From IMG/VR virus record IMGVR_UViG_3300014501_000086, positions 1 through 22,113 of that record: a stretch of 22,113 bases of DNA; one strand, written 5' to 3'. Every line of letters starts with the position of its first letter. Positions within the stretch are counted from its first letter, which is position 1. Below are positions 7,719 through 13,585 of the stretch, one piece after another. The notes under the pieces were generated by a model. The model was not told where the DNA came from. It made no database searches and worked only from the letters and a program-made list of their open reading frames with translations. The translations under genes were made by a program, and so were the position numbers. The DNA is from a virus.

Positions 7719-9526
7719 TGGACTCGGACGAAGATACCCTACTAGACCTGGAGGCCATGCTAGGTGCAGAGATGCCCCAGCAGCCCGCTGAGCTGCCAAA
7801 GCGCCCGTTTCTACCAAGCCCGGAGGCACTCGGAATCGTTTCCGACTTCACTCCCGAATCTATGGGCCGGGTCCAGGAGCTTAATTCCTACTCAACGGCT
7901 CTAGTTAAGGCCATGGAGCCCCAGGACCCGCTCGCTAAGGCCCTCGGAGCCCCGCCGACAGCCTTCTCGTTCGTGACCATGAGCTATATGCCAGATCCCC
8001 AGTCCGGGGGTCTAATGAGCTGGCCCGGTATTGCTCCCGGCAGCCTGCAAAAGCTCGCCCGGACCAATCTGGCCCCCGAGATGATTATCAGCACGCGCAT
8101 TGCAGACGTGCTGCGCTACTCGCACATTTCCTCCCACCCGTGGAAACCCGGCTGGCGCATTGAGATGAAGGACCGCTCCTCCAGCCCTACGACCTGGGAC
8201 AAGCGGGACATGCGAGCTTGCGAGACCATGATCGAGAACTGCTCCCTGGACGGAAGCGCAGATACCCCGCGCAAGCGAGATGCACAAGGCTACTTGCCCT
8301 TCAAGAAGTTCCTGGCTGCGGTGGTCCGCGATTTCCTGACCTATGATGCCATCGCACTCTGGACCGATATGGACCAGCGGGGGCGCGTTAAGGGCTTTGT
8401 CCCGGTCCCTTCCGGAAACATCCGCCTTGCAGACCCCAAGATCGGCTACCTAGGAAATCCTAAGGACTTCGCGGTCATGGTGGATCAGGCAGGCACGGTT
8501 GTCCAGCCCTTTACCAGGAATGAGCTGGTATGGCACGTTGGGAATCCCAAGCTAGATCCGGACTGGGGCGGGTATGGCTGGAGTCGGTTGGACGCAGGGA
8601 TGCGCCTGATTGATGCTTTCCAGGCAGCCTTCGATATGAACACGGACGTATTCAGCAAGAACAGCTTCCCGACCGGGATGATGCTCTTGAAGGGTGCGGG
8701 GTGGACTCAGAACGAGCTGGATGCTATTGCTAGGCAAATCTCCAACCTCAAGAAGGGTGTATCTAAGATCTGGTCCATGCCAGCCATGGTGGTCCCGAAG
8801 GACTCCGAGGTTGACTTCCTGGATCTGAACGCATCCAACGAGAAGGATGCCATGTATCAGAATCACATGAATCTGGTCATGGGCGTTTTCAGCCTGCTCT
8901 ATCAGTTCCCGCATGAGCGGCTTGGCTTCCGCATCTCCGGCAAAGGGCCGGATGCAGGCGAGGAGAAGGGCTCCGGGGACAAAAACCAGACTCTTGTAAC
9001 AGCGGATGAAGACATTGGCCTTATCAACCTACTATCTTCGCTTGAGTTTGTCCTCAACGAATACGTCATCAAGACCAGATTCCCGCACCTCCAGCTCGTA
9101 TTCTGCGGAAAGGCTCCCCGAGAGGATGCCCGAGAATATGAGGCCAAGTCCCTGGCGCAGACTTACGGAGAGCGCCGTGCTGCGGCTGATCTTCCTGCCC
9201 TTGAGACTCTGGCTCAGGGTCCTGACGCCAAGAAGATTGCAAAGCTCATGGACCTCGCGCCCATCGACCCAGGACTCGCCGGGGTATTCCAGTCTCTAAT
9301 TACGGCCTATGTAGCCAGCAAGGAGAAGGCCAAGTCCGATGCGGCGGGGCAGCCCGGTGCAAGGTTCCCAGCCACCAAGGACCCCGCCAAAGGCGAGGCC
9401 CACGGGGCAATGAGCGGGGTGCGGAGGAGCACCCAGAAATCCAGCCTCCTAGTGGCCGATGATATCCGACTGGACTATGATTCCGAGGATTACCCAGAGG
9501 AGCACGGAATCCCAGACCCAGACTAG
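7718..9526 (+). CDS. Phage portal protein, HK97-type
   Basis: 602 residues. The portal forms the dodecameric ring at the capsid vertex through which TerL pumps DNA. Supporting features are the position directly after TerL, the size, and typical blocks: an alpha/beta N-terminal body with FLTYDAIALWTDMDQRGRV and VPVPSGNIRLADP, ELVWHVGNPKLDPDWGGYG, the long stem helix region FDMNTDVFSKNSFPTGMMLL, and DFLDLNASNEKDAMYQNH before FPHERLGF. The C-terminal 90 residues are low complexity. The ATG at 7718 shares one base with the TerL stop and has GGGAGG 9 bases upstream; longer in-frame starts upstream lack a ribosome site. It ends in TAG, overlapping the convergent membrane-protein gene by four bases. 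Confidence 0.9.
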   Translation: MDSDEDTLLDLEAMLGAEMPQQPAELPKRPFLPSPEALGIVSDFTPESMGRVQELNSYSTALVKAMEPQDPLAKALGAPPTAFSFVTMSYMPDPQSGGLMSWPGIAPGSLQKLARTNLAPEMIISTRIADVLRYSHISSHPWKPGWRIEMKDRSSSPTTWDKRDMRACETMIENCSLDGSADTPRKRDAQGYLPFKKFLAAVVRDFLTYDAIALWTDMDQRGRVKGFVPVPSGNIRLADPKIGYLGNPKDFAVMVDQAGTVVQPFTRNELVWHVGNPKLDPDWGGYGWSRLDAGMRLIDAFQAAFDMNTDVFSKNSFPTGMMLLKGAGWTQNELDAIARQISNLKKGVSKIWSMPAMVVPKDSEVDFLDLNASNEKDAMYQNHMNLVMGVFSLLYQFPHERLGFRISGKGPDAGEEKGSGDKNQTLVTADEDIGLINLLSSLEFVLNEYVIKTRFPHLQLVFCGKAPREDAREYEAKSLAQTYGERRAAADLPALETLAQGPDAKKIAKLMDLAPIDPGLAGVFQSLITAYVASKEKAKSDAAGQPGARFPATKDPAKGEAHGAMSGVRRSTQKSSLLVADDIRLDYDSEDYPEEHGIPDPD

Positions 9527-9645
9527 ACGAGCCGTCCAATCAGGAGTCCTAGCGCGAAAGCCAGCCAACCTTCCAGGCTAATCCCCCGGAAGTCCGAAAG
9601 TACCCAGGACCCGCAGAGGATCAGGACGACGAGCCAGAAGATCAT
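9523..9645 (-). CDS. Small membrane protein, 40 residues
   Basis: This short frame reads MIFWLVVLILCGSWVL, then DFRGISLEG, then WLAFALGLLIGRLV. These are two hydrophobic segments joined by a short polar turn, so a hairpin inner-membrane protein is likely. Its ATG overlaps the stop of the preceding 59-residue gene by four bases (ATGA), which is strong evidence of coupled translation and that it is real. Its TAG stop overlaps the end of the convergent portal gene. Function is unknown; small hairpin membrane proteins in phages include holins, antiholins and superinfection-exclusion factors. No lysis enzyme is next to it. Confidence 0.7.
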   Translation of the reverse strand: MIFWLVVLILCGSWVLSDFRGISLEGWLAFALGLLIGRLV

Positions 9646-9821
9646 AGCTCTGGCTCGTCGGACTCTGCCCGGTACTCATCGGCCCAGGCATCTGCTACGC
9701 CGTCTTCCCAAAGCAGGGCAGCGCGGCTCCCTTCCAGATACGGGCACTCCACGATGTCCCGCTTGTGGACCAGTGCATCCACCACGGCATCATAGCCTTC
9801 ACGCCAAGCATTCTGACTCAT
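9642..9821 (-). CDS. Hypothetical small acidic protein, 59 residues
   Basis: The frame reads MSQNAWREGYDAVVDALVHK at the start and ends DEYRAESDEPEL. It is acidic, Trp/Ala-rich and probably helical, and I do not recognise a family. It is the middle gene of a three-gene leftward set: its ATG lies one base after the TAA of the 78-residue gene upstream, and its TGA overlaps the ATG of the 40-residue membrane protein. AAGGTAG about 8 bases upstream can serve as ribosome site. The perfect coupling on both sides is the main evidence that it is translated. Confidence 0.72.
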   Translation of the reverse strand: MSQNAWREGYDAVVDALVHKRDIVECPYLEGSRAALLWEDGVADAWADEYRAESDEPEL

Positions 9822-9822
9822 T

Positions 9823-10059
9823 TTAAGCTACCTTGTGCAGAATGGTTAAATCGAGCGGGTGGCTGGTCTTCTCAGGATTGGCCCCGCTCCAGCGACCAGC
9901 CTTGGTCCAGGAAGTTGGGTGCTCGCCCTGGATATCCAGGAAGCGCCCGTGGATTGGGAACCGGCCTGGGGCATCCGTGCAGTAAATGACTGCCGCGCCG
10001 ATCTCCAGCAGGGTGTAGGATTGTCCTGATTCCCAGGGACTATATTCTATTGCAAGCAT
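9823..10059 (-). CDS. Hypothetical protein, 78 residues
   Basis: Starts MLAIEYSPWESGQSYTLLEI with AAGGAG 8 bases upstream, which favours this ATG over an in-frame start 27 bases further up. The sequence is mixed beta-like (TLLEIGAAVIYC, FPIHGRFLDIQGE) with no motif I recognise. It is the first gene of the leftward trio that ends against the portal gene and is read from the TTGCAA/TAGGAT promoter at 10093-10121. Confidence 0.72.
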   Translation of the reverse strand: MLAIEYSPWESGQSYTLLEIGAAVIYCTDAPGRFPIHGRFLDIQGEHPTSWTKAGRWSGANPEKTSHPLDLTILHKVA

Positions 10060-10092
10060 GGTTCTATCTCCTTCAGGTTGTCGCACGATTTT

Positions 10093-10144
10093 ATCCTAGC
10101 CCAGTCTAGTCACTATTGCAACTAGAAAGAATCCATGGTAGATT
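10093..10144. promoter_or_regulatory. Divergent promoters sharing one palindromic -35 box
   Basis: TTGCAA at 10116-10121 is its own reverse complement. Leftward, a 17-base spacer leads to TAGGAT (10098-10093). Rightward, a 17-base spacer leads to TAGATT (10139-10144), preceded by TG in extended -10 position. Both are plausible sigma-70 promoters using the same six bases, for the 9823-10059 gene and the 10173-10316 gene. Downstream, CTAGAAAGAATCC and GGATTCTAG could also pair around the rightward leader. Confidence 0.55.
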
Positions 10145-10172
10145 GCTGGGACTTACATTAGGGATTCTAGAA

Positions 10173-10316
10173 ATGAGGGCTTTGAGAGTGTCTAGGATCG
10201 TCCGTATTTGGGATGATTCAAAATGCGGTATCTTCTCGTGGAGCGACCGCTCGTTCCGCCATATTTGGCAGGCGCGACTATTTGCGTGGTGGTTTAATAG
10301 GGGAGCCGACAAATGA
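10173..10316 (+). CDS. Hypothetical small basic protein, 47 residues
   Basis: Starts MRALRVSRIVRIWDDSKCGI with AGGGA 8 bases upstream. The protein is basic and aromatic (WSDRSFRHIWQARLFAWWF) and I recognise no family. Its TGA overlaps the ATG of the next gene (ATGA), making it the first of six coupled rightward genes. An upstream in-frame TTG exists, but it lies in the promoter and has no ribosome site. Confidence 0.62.
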   Translation: MRALRVSRIVRIWDDSKCGIFSWSDRSFRHIWQARLFAWWFNRGADK

Positions 10317-10504
10317 GCCAAAAGCTCCTGACCCGCGATTGCTGCTGCGAGAAGTGTCCGCCGGATCGTCCGGTATGCGACGATTGTGCCGCGTTCTCGC
10401 GCGAGATTTGGGAGCAAGACGCTCCATTCGTAATCATACCTGCGCCGGGCGAGAAACACCGCGTTACTGTGCGCAGAACAGATGAAAGGCAGTCCACACC
10501 ATGA
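10313..10504 (+). CDS. Hypothetical Cys-rich protein, 63 residues
   Basis: The N-terminal third has DCCCEKC followed by VCDDC, six Cys within 16 residues, which suggests a zinc-binding knuckle; the rest is EIWEQDAPFVIIPAPGEKHR and a basic tail. The start overlaps the previous stop (ATGA) with GGGAG 9 bases upstream, and its own stop overlaps the next start (ATGA). Unknown function. Confidence 0.68.
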   Translation: MSQKLLTRDCCCEKCPPDRPVCDDCAAFSREIWEQDAPFVIIPAPGEKHRVTVRRTDERQSTP

Positions 10505-10791
10505 GCGAAAATATCAGCGACAAGCTAATTCCGGTTTACGAAACGTATCCGAACTGTGACGCCGGCATCAGGAAGGTTATGTGCCGGCAGGTTTGGCAGC
10601 ACGGTTATCAGGCTGATTTGGGGTGGTCAGTGATGACCCATCACAATCCTGGGCCGGATACGTTCCACACCGATCCCCAGGCGGCATTAGCCCAAGCGCA
10701 AAAACACCGGGAAGATCGGGTTGCCAAAACCAAGGCGGAATTAGAGCGCCTGATGGCGCTTCCCCCGATAACGTTGGAGTCCGTCAATTGA
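10501..10791 (+). CDS. Hypothetical protein, 96 residues
   Basis: Starts MSENISDKLIPVYETYPNCD. The second half (PQAALAQAQKHREDRVAKTK) is strongly helical and charged, possibly a short coiled coil. No family recognised. Start and stop both overlap neighbours (ATGA with the 63-residue gene, TTGA with the next), so it sits inside a translationally coupled operon. Confidence 0.7.
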   Translation: MSENISDKLIPVYETYPNCDAGIRKVMCRQVWQHGYQADLGWSVMTHHNPGPDTFHTDPQAALAQAQKHREDRVAKTKAELERLMALPPITLESVN

Positions 10792-11045
10792 GGTATTTTA
10801 AGACTAGCCTAGCTGCTATGCTCGTTGCATATGTCTTTTCTTTCTCTGCGCTTGGGGACCTGATCTTCTCTTGGGACCACATCCTGGACATGAATGTGCG
10901 GGAATTCCTTACTCTCTGGATTCTGAGTTTGGTCGCTCTGGCTATCAATATTGTAGCGCATAAAGTCGAGCAGAGTGAGATCCGCAGAATCTTCGTGAAT
11001 CTACCTCTGGTAGAATCCCCTGAAATCAGCCAAAATGTCGAGTAG
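10788..11045 (+). CDS. Small membrane protein with two predicted helices, 85 residues
   Basis: I start at TTG 10788, which overlaps the previous TGA (TTGA) and has GGAG 7 bases upstream. Two hydrophobic stretches are visible: LAAMLVAYVFSFSALGDLIF and FLTLWILSLVALAINIVA, followed by a charged cytoplasm-like tail. The topology suits an inner-membrane hairpin. An internal ATG 30 bases on (MLVAYVF) is the alternative start. Function unknown; a second small membrane protein follows immediately. Confidence 0.65.
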   Translation: MRYFKTSLAAMLVAYVFSFSALGDLIFSWDHILDMNVREFLTLWILSLVALAINIVAHKVEQSEIRRIFVNLPLVESPEISQNVE

Positions 11046-11196
11046 AATCAGGGGCTTGGGTGCATTTGCGCGCAAAATGGATCAAATTTCCATAAAAATG
11101 GAGGATTGGTTTTTGACCCCATATTGGACCTGGACGTGCGTGGGACTCGCGCTGGGTGCAGTTGGACTCGCCGCGATTCAGGTCCTGGTCCTGTGA
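11035..11196 (+). CDS. Small single-pass membrane protein, 53 residues
   Basis: The frame reads MSSRIRGLGAFARKMDQISI, then a Trp-rich turn (WFLTPYWTWT), then the hydrophobic CVGLALGAVGLAAIQVLVL to the end. It overlaps the preceding gene by 11 bases and its TGA overlaps the GTG of the next gene (GTGA). The ribosome site is poor, and internal ATGs at MDQIS or MEDW are alternatives. The C-terminal membrane anchor and gapless packing are the evidence. Confidence 0.5.
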   Translation: MSSRIRGLGAFARKMDQISIKMEDWFLTPYWTWTCVGLALGAVGLAAIQVLVL

Positions 11197-11492
11197 GCGC
11201 GCCGGAGTTGCCACCTGAGGTTGTGTACCTGCTGGAAAGAGGGGATAAGGTCCAGGCAACCAAGGAATTGGCGAGGCACGAGCGCATCTCGTTGGGTGAA
11301 GCACTCAAAAAGATCAGCTTTTATACGGGCAAGGCTGAGATGCCCAAGCACCCAGAGCCCAGCGAGATAGTCCGAGGCATAGCTAGTATGCTGGACCACC
11401 CGAGCGTCTATATGGGCGGGCCGAGCCGGATGGCGATAAGAAAGGCGGAAAAGATAGTTGACTATCTGAGGGAATCTGGGGTAGAAGTATAG
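11193..11492 (+). CDS. Hypothetical protein with L7/L12-like helical motif, 99 residues
   Basis: The GTG at 11193 overlaps the previous stop (GTGA), so the protein starts SAPELPPEVVYLLERGDKVQ. The block LLERGDKVQATKELARHERI followed by LGEALKKI recalls the C-terminal helices of ribosomal protein L7/L12, a fold seen in many small phage proteins; this is a resemblance by eye only. The C-terminal half is helical and basic (RMAIRKAEKIVDYLRES). It ends the coupled run that began at 10173. Confidence 0.65.
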   Translation: MSAPELPPEVVYLLERGDKVQATKELARHERISLGEALKKISFYTGKAEMPKHPEPSEIVRGIASMLDHPSVYMGGPSRMAIRKAEKIVDYLRESGVEV

Positions 11493-11520
11493 CCGAGTCA
11501 AATAACAGCGGAGTAGGCCT

Positions 11521-12075
11521 GTGAGTAATACGAATGTAGGACTAGAGAATTGGGAGCGGGTGCCGGGATTCGAGGATCTTTATGAGGTCTCGGATCTAGG
11601 CAGGGTCCGGACCCTGGATACCCGGAAGATCAAGGAGCGGACGACTAGGGCGGATGGGCAGGTGTGCGTGTGCCTGCATGGGGCGAGCAAGGGCTTGAGG
11701 TCCAAGCATACCCAGGTCAAGCTGATTGTGCTGGCTGCATTTAAGGGTCCGAGGCCGGAAGGGTTGGTATCCTGCAACCTAGACGGGAATAGGGATAATT
11801 GCGCGCTGGGGAATCTTTCCTATATGAGCCTGGGGGAATCTAGGCTTATTGCAGATCGGACTCGCCCGAGGCAGCCCAGGCTGAACAGGTTTATGTTCTC
11901 TGACTTGCAGCGGGAGGCCTTGGCTACCGGGGAGACTGTGATTGAATGCGCGGCCAAGCTGGGAATCCGGGAGGATGTGCTGAGGAACTATGTGCGGCAG
12001 CGGGTTATGGCCAAGGTTAAGTCGAAAGGTAAACCCGAGAGCAAGGGGCTGGGGGCCAATTTCGTTGGACACTAA
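11521..12075 (+). CDS. NUMOD4/HNH-type protein with eroded catalytic residues and C-terminal HTH
   Basis: 184 residues. WERVPGFEDLYEVSDLGRVR (11-30) is a clear NUMOD4 DNA-binding motif. The HNH-like part runs from about 64 to 103: VKLIVLAAFKGPRPEGL, then CNLDGNRDNCALGNLSYMS. In active relatives the first motif reads VHRLV and the second HLDGN, so both catalytic His positions are replaced (Lys and Asn). The tail TVIECAAKLGIREDVLRNYV (139-158) looks like a helix-turn-helix. I infer a nuclease relative that has lost cutting and may bind DNA only. GTG start with GGAG 7 bases upstream. Confidence 0.78.
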   Translation: MSNTNVGLENWERVPGFEDLYEVSDLGRVRTLDTRKIKERTTRADGQVCVCLHGASKGLRSKHTQVKLIVLAAFKGPRPEGLVSCNLDGNRDNCALGNLSYMSLGESRLIADRTRPRQPRLNRFMFSDLQREALATGETVIECAAKLGIREDVLRNYVRQRVMAKVKSKGKPESKGLGANFVGH

Positions 12076-12196
12076 TCTTGTACTGGTAGGTATATTCGTG
12101 GCTGGCGCGGTGGGGTTTGCACTTGCGGACTACCCGTGGCTGGCCTTTGTGAGCCTCTTGATTGCTGGGAATGCTCTGGTTAGACTCTATACTTAG
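12065..12196 (+). CDS. Small membrane protein with two predicted helices, 43 residues
   Basis: TTG at 12065 starts a frame of two hydrophobic segments, NLVLVGIFVAGAVGFAL and WLAFVSLLIAGNALV, separated by ADYP. The start lies 11 bases inside the end of the NUMOD4 gene, after a GGGGG run that could serve as ribosome site. A longer in-frame start at 11990 would be antisense-like and basic, so I reject it. Unknown function. Confidence 0.55.
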   Translation: MDTNLVLVGIFVAGAVGFALADYPWLAFVSLLIAGNALVRLYT

Positions 12197-12225
12197 GTCC
12201 TACGGGCCGGTACGGGATGCTGGAC

Positions 12226-12281
12226 TCATGGTAGACTCAACCTAACCAGGATAGCCCTGGAAGGAATGGAGGATACCATGA
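12226..12281 (+). promoter_or_regulatory. Nested dyad wrapping the start codon of the Gln-rich gene
   Basis: Arms TCATGGTA (12226-12233) and TACCATGA (12274-12281) are perfect complements, and the right arm contains the ATG. An inner stem pairs CCAGG (12246-12250) with CCTGG (12256-12260). The ribosome site GGAGG lies in the internal loop. This mirrors 659-704, down to the shared TGGTAGACT in the left arm, which also fits an extended -10 box. Confidence 0.5.
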
Positions 12282-12424
12282 GTAGAGTCGAAGTAAACCA
12301 GAATGTCAACCAGCAGCAGCAACAGCAGCAGAATGATGAGGCTGAGCGGCAGCGCCGGGAGCAGGAGCGCCAGCAGCAAGAGCAGCAGCAGGGCAATGGG
12401 CAGCGGGAGCGTGAGCGCGAATAG
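12278..12424 (+). CDS. Gln/Glu/Arg-rich microprotein, 48 residues
   Basis: Starts MSRVEVNQNV, then a run of seven Gln, then charged repeats of the QRREQERQQQEQQQ kind, ending in REREREstop. By hand I count 17 Gln, 9 Glu and 8 Arg in 48 residues, with no hydrophobic core. It should form a single highly charged helix or remain disordered. GGAGG lies 5 bases before the ATG, the best ribosome site in the region, and a promoter-like TGGTAGACT precedes it. The CAG-rich tract could vary in length by slippage. Short Q/E/R-rich proteins are known from other phages and plasmids without assigned function. Confidence 0.65.
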   Translation: MSRVEVNQNVNQQQQQQQNDEAERQRREQERQQQEQQQGNGQRERERE

Positions 12425-12770
12425 CTCCTGGCCGTAGGGGGCTGACCCGATTCGAGTTTTTAGTAAAAATTTCGGAAGGGGTCAGACCTACGAATCCCCT
12501 GCATCTGCATACTGCCCGCAGGTACCGTACCCCCTGGACTGCGGTCGGTCAACCCCTGCAAACGCATAGCAGACTGCGCAATCTTGCATGGCTGGGTGGC
12601 AGGCGAGCACGCCAGCCTGAGAGCAGGCCGACTCGGATATCTCTACTAAGCTCATGGAATAAGTAGACAATGCAAGGCGGAAGGATTCCCACGCCATATG
12701 TATAGCATGGGACAGGCAACTACGGTATGCGGAATTTGCATAGCTGATATGCAATAAAGGAGTCTAAATA
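12425..12770. other. Gene-free stretch with several strong inverted repeats
   Basis: No convincing coding frame lies here. Visible structures are: a long hairpin 12442-12485 (CTGACCC...GGGTCAG outside, TTTTTA-G-TAAAAA at the tip), which may terminate the Gln-rich gene; arms CTTGCAT (12583-12589) and ATGCAAG (12670-12676) enclosing a GGCTGG...CCAGCC hairpin and TCTACT...AGTAGA; and TTGCATA (12736-12742) with TATGCAA (12748-12754). It could hold a structured RNA or the remains of lost genes. The enclosed 94 bases are not a tRNA: there is no T-arm. Confidence 0.45.
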
Positions 12771-12785
12771 ATGAGAAGAATCTAA
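12736..12785 (+). pseudogene. Orphan start-associated sequence followed by a four-codon frame
   Basis: The sequence GATATGCAATAAAGGAGTCTAAATA followed by ATG at 12771 closely matches the start-associated motif seen before the real genes at 13532, 15707 and 17299. It is preceded by the same kind of inverted repeat (TTGCATA/TATGCAA). The ATG is followed by only AGA AGA ATC and then TAA. I read it as the surviving 5' end of a gene whose body was lost, perhaps when the adjacent GIY-YIG gene arrived; a regulatory leader peptide is the alternative. Confidence 0.45.
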
Positions 12786-12833
12786 ATTTTTGTTGAAAAT
12801 ATATCTTGATTCGAATCTCGATAGGGGTCAGGC

Positions 12834-13277
12834 TTATTCGTCAATCTCTCTGAACATAGCCCAACCTAGTCTATGCGACTTCACCCATTTATCAACCTTA
12901 TACCGATCAATACCATGTGCACGCGCGGCAGCCTGCATATTCTTAAAGAACCCAAGCGGAGTCACTACCCCGAGTCGCTTCTCAGGCAATATGCCTAGCG
13001 ATTCCTTGTGCCTGCTTGTGTTTAAGCCTGTATTATATGGAGGGCTAAGCGCATCAATATAACGCCATTCCACGAGTCGCAATTGGTCCGGATCAGTAGC
13101 CAAGACAAAATGCGAATCGAACTCGCATATGGGAGTCCTTTGATGCTGTGCCAAGCGATTCGGGACATCCTTAGATTGCCCGATATACTGCAATTGATTG
13201 CCCAAGAATAAGAAGTATACCCCGCTAATAGGGTTAACTTTCTGTTTTTGGGCAATCAATTCATCTAGAGTCTGCAT
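12834..13277 (-). CDS. GIY-YIG endonuclease (probable homing nuclease)
   Basis: 147 residues. The catalytic domain is complete: GVY at 19-21, YIG at 31-33, Arg41 in NRLAQH, Glu70 in LVEWRYIDALSPPYN and Asn82. The C-terminal 40 residues (TPLGFFKNMQAAARAHGIDR, then KVDKWVKSH) look like a NUMOD1-type helical DNA-binding module, as in I-TevI-like homing nucleases. It lies alone between the orphan start at 12771 and the small membrane gene at 13332, which suggests a free-standing mobile gene that has displaced part of this gene cluster. Confidence 0.88.
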   Translation of the reverse strand: MQTLDELIAQKQKVNPISGVYFLFLGNQLQYIGQSKDVPNRLAQHQRTPICEFDSHFVLATDPDQLRLVEWRYIDALSPPYNTGLNTSRHKESLGILPEKRLGVVTPLGFFKNMQAAARAHGIDRYKVDKWVKSHRLGWAMFREIDE

Positions 13278-13318
13278 AGGCTCATAGTAGCAGGCTGGGA
13301 ATCCACGTCAACCCAGCC
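13278..13318 (-). promoter_or_regulatory. Promoter-like TTGACG inside an inverted repeat, GIY-YIG gene
   Basis: On the minus strand TTGACG (13311-13306) stands between perfect 7-base arms that read GGCTGGG at 13293-13299 and CCCAGCC at 13312-13318 on the plus strand. A -10 box at the usual distance is poor (CTATGA at 18 bases). The dyad could end the preceding leftward transcript or be an operator. Confidence 0.35.
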
Positions 13319-13331
13319 CGCAATCTTTTTT

Positions 13332-13532
13332 CTACCCCATTGCAGCCTGCAACCAGAACCAAACAATCCCGCCGAAAATTAGCGCAGTCGCGCTCAGAGT
13401 AAGCACCGCGAATCCCATGCCGCTAAGCAATGCAGCTCTCGGATTCGTGCCCCATTCAACCCGTAAATGTACATAACTATTCCAGGTCAAGAATCCAAAC
13501 ACTGCCAGGATAACAAGCGCCAAGGTCAACAT
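13332..13532 (-). CDS. Small membrane protein with two predicted helices, 66 residues
   Basis: Hydrophobic segments LTLALVILAVFGFLTW and GMGFAVLTLSATALIFGGIV are separated by a polar loop with NPRAALLS. No signal peptide cleavage is expected. The ATG carries the start-associated motif ATATCAATAGGAGATTACAGT, the same as several neighbours, so this start is well supported. Unknown function. Confidence 0.7.
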   Translation of the reverse strand: MLTLALVILAVFGFLTWNSYVHLRVEWGTNPRAALLSGMGFAVLTLSATALIFGGIVWFWLQAAMG

Positions 13533-13585
13533 ACTGTAATCTCCTATTGATATGCAAGTAATAGACGATTTTATCTAGGAGTCAA
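13533..13585 (-). promoter_or_regulatory. Promoter and start-associated motif of the 66-residue membrane gene
   Basis: TTGACT (13585-13580), a 16-base spacer and TATTAC, then ATATCAATAGGAG just before the ATG. Directly upstream is a perfect 8-base-arm dyad, GGGGGATT-T-AATCCCCC (13586-13602), that covers the last codons of the methyltransferase-like gene and may act as its terminator. Confidence 0.5.

Noticed and set aside
12583-12676. tRNA with a long variable arm (7-base closing stem CTTGCAT/ATGCAAG, 94 bases)
   Set aside because: No T-arm or TTC loop before the 3' strand, no plausible anticodon arm and no CCA.
12488-12754. Minus-strand frame of 88 codons in the gene-free region
   Set aside because: No ribosome site, no family resemblance, Cys/Ser/Ala-rich composition typical of chance, and it runs through several inverted repeats.
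12800-12822. TTCGAATC resembling a tRNA T-loop
   Set aside because: The flanking bases do not form a T-stem; it is just the palindrome GATTCGAATC.
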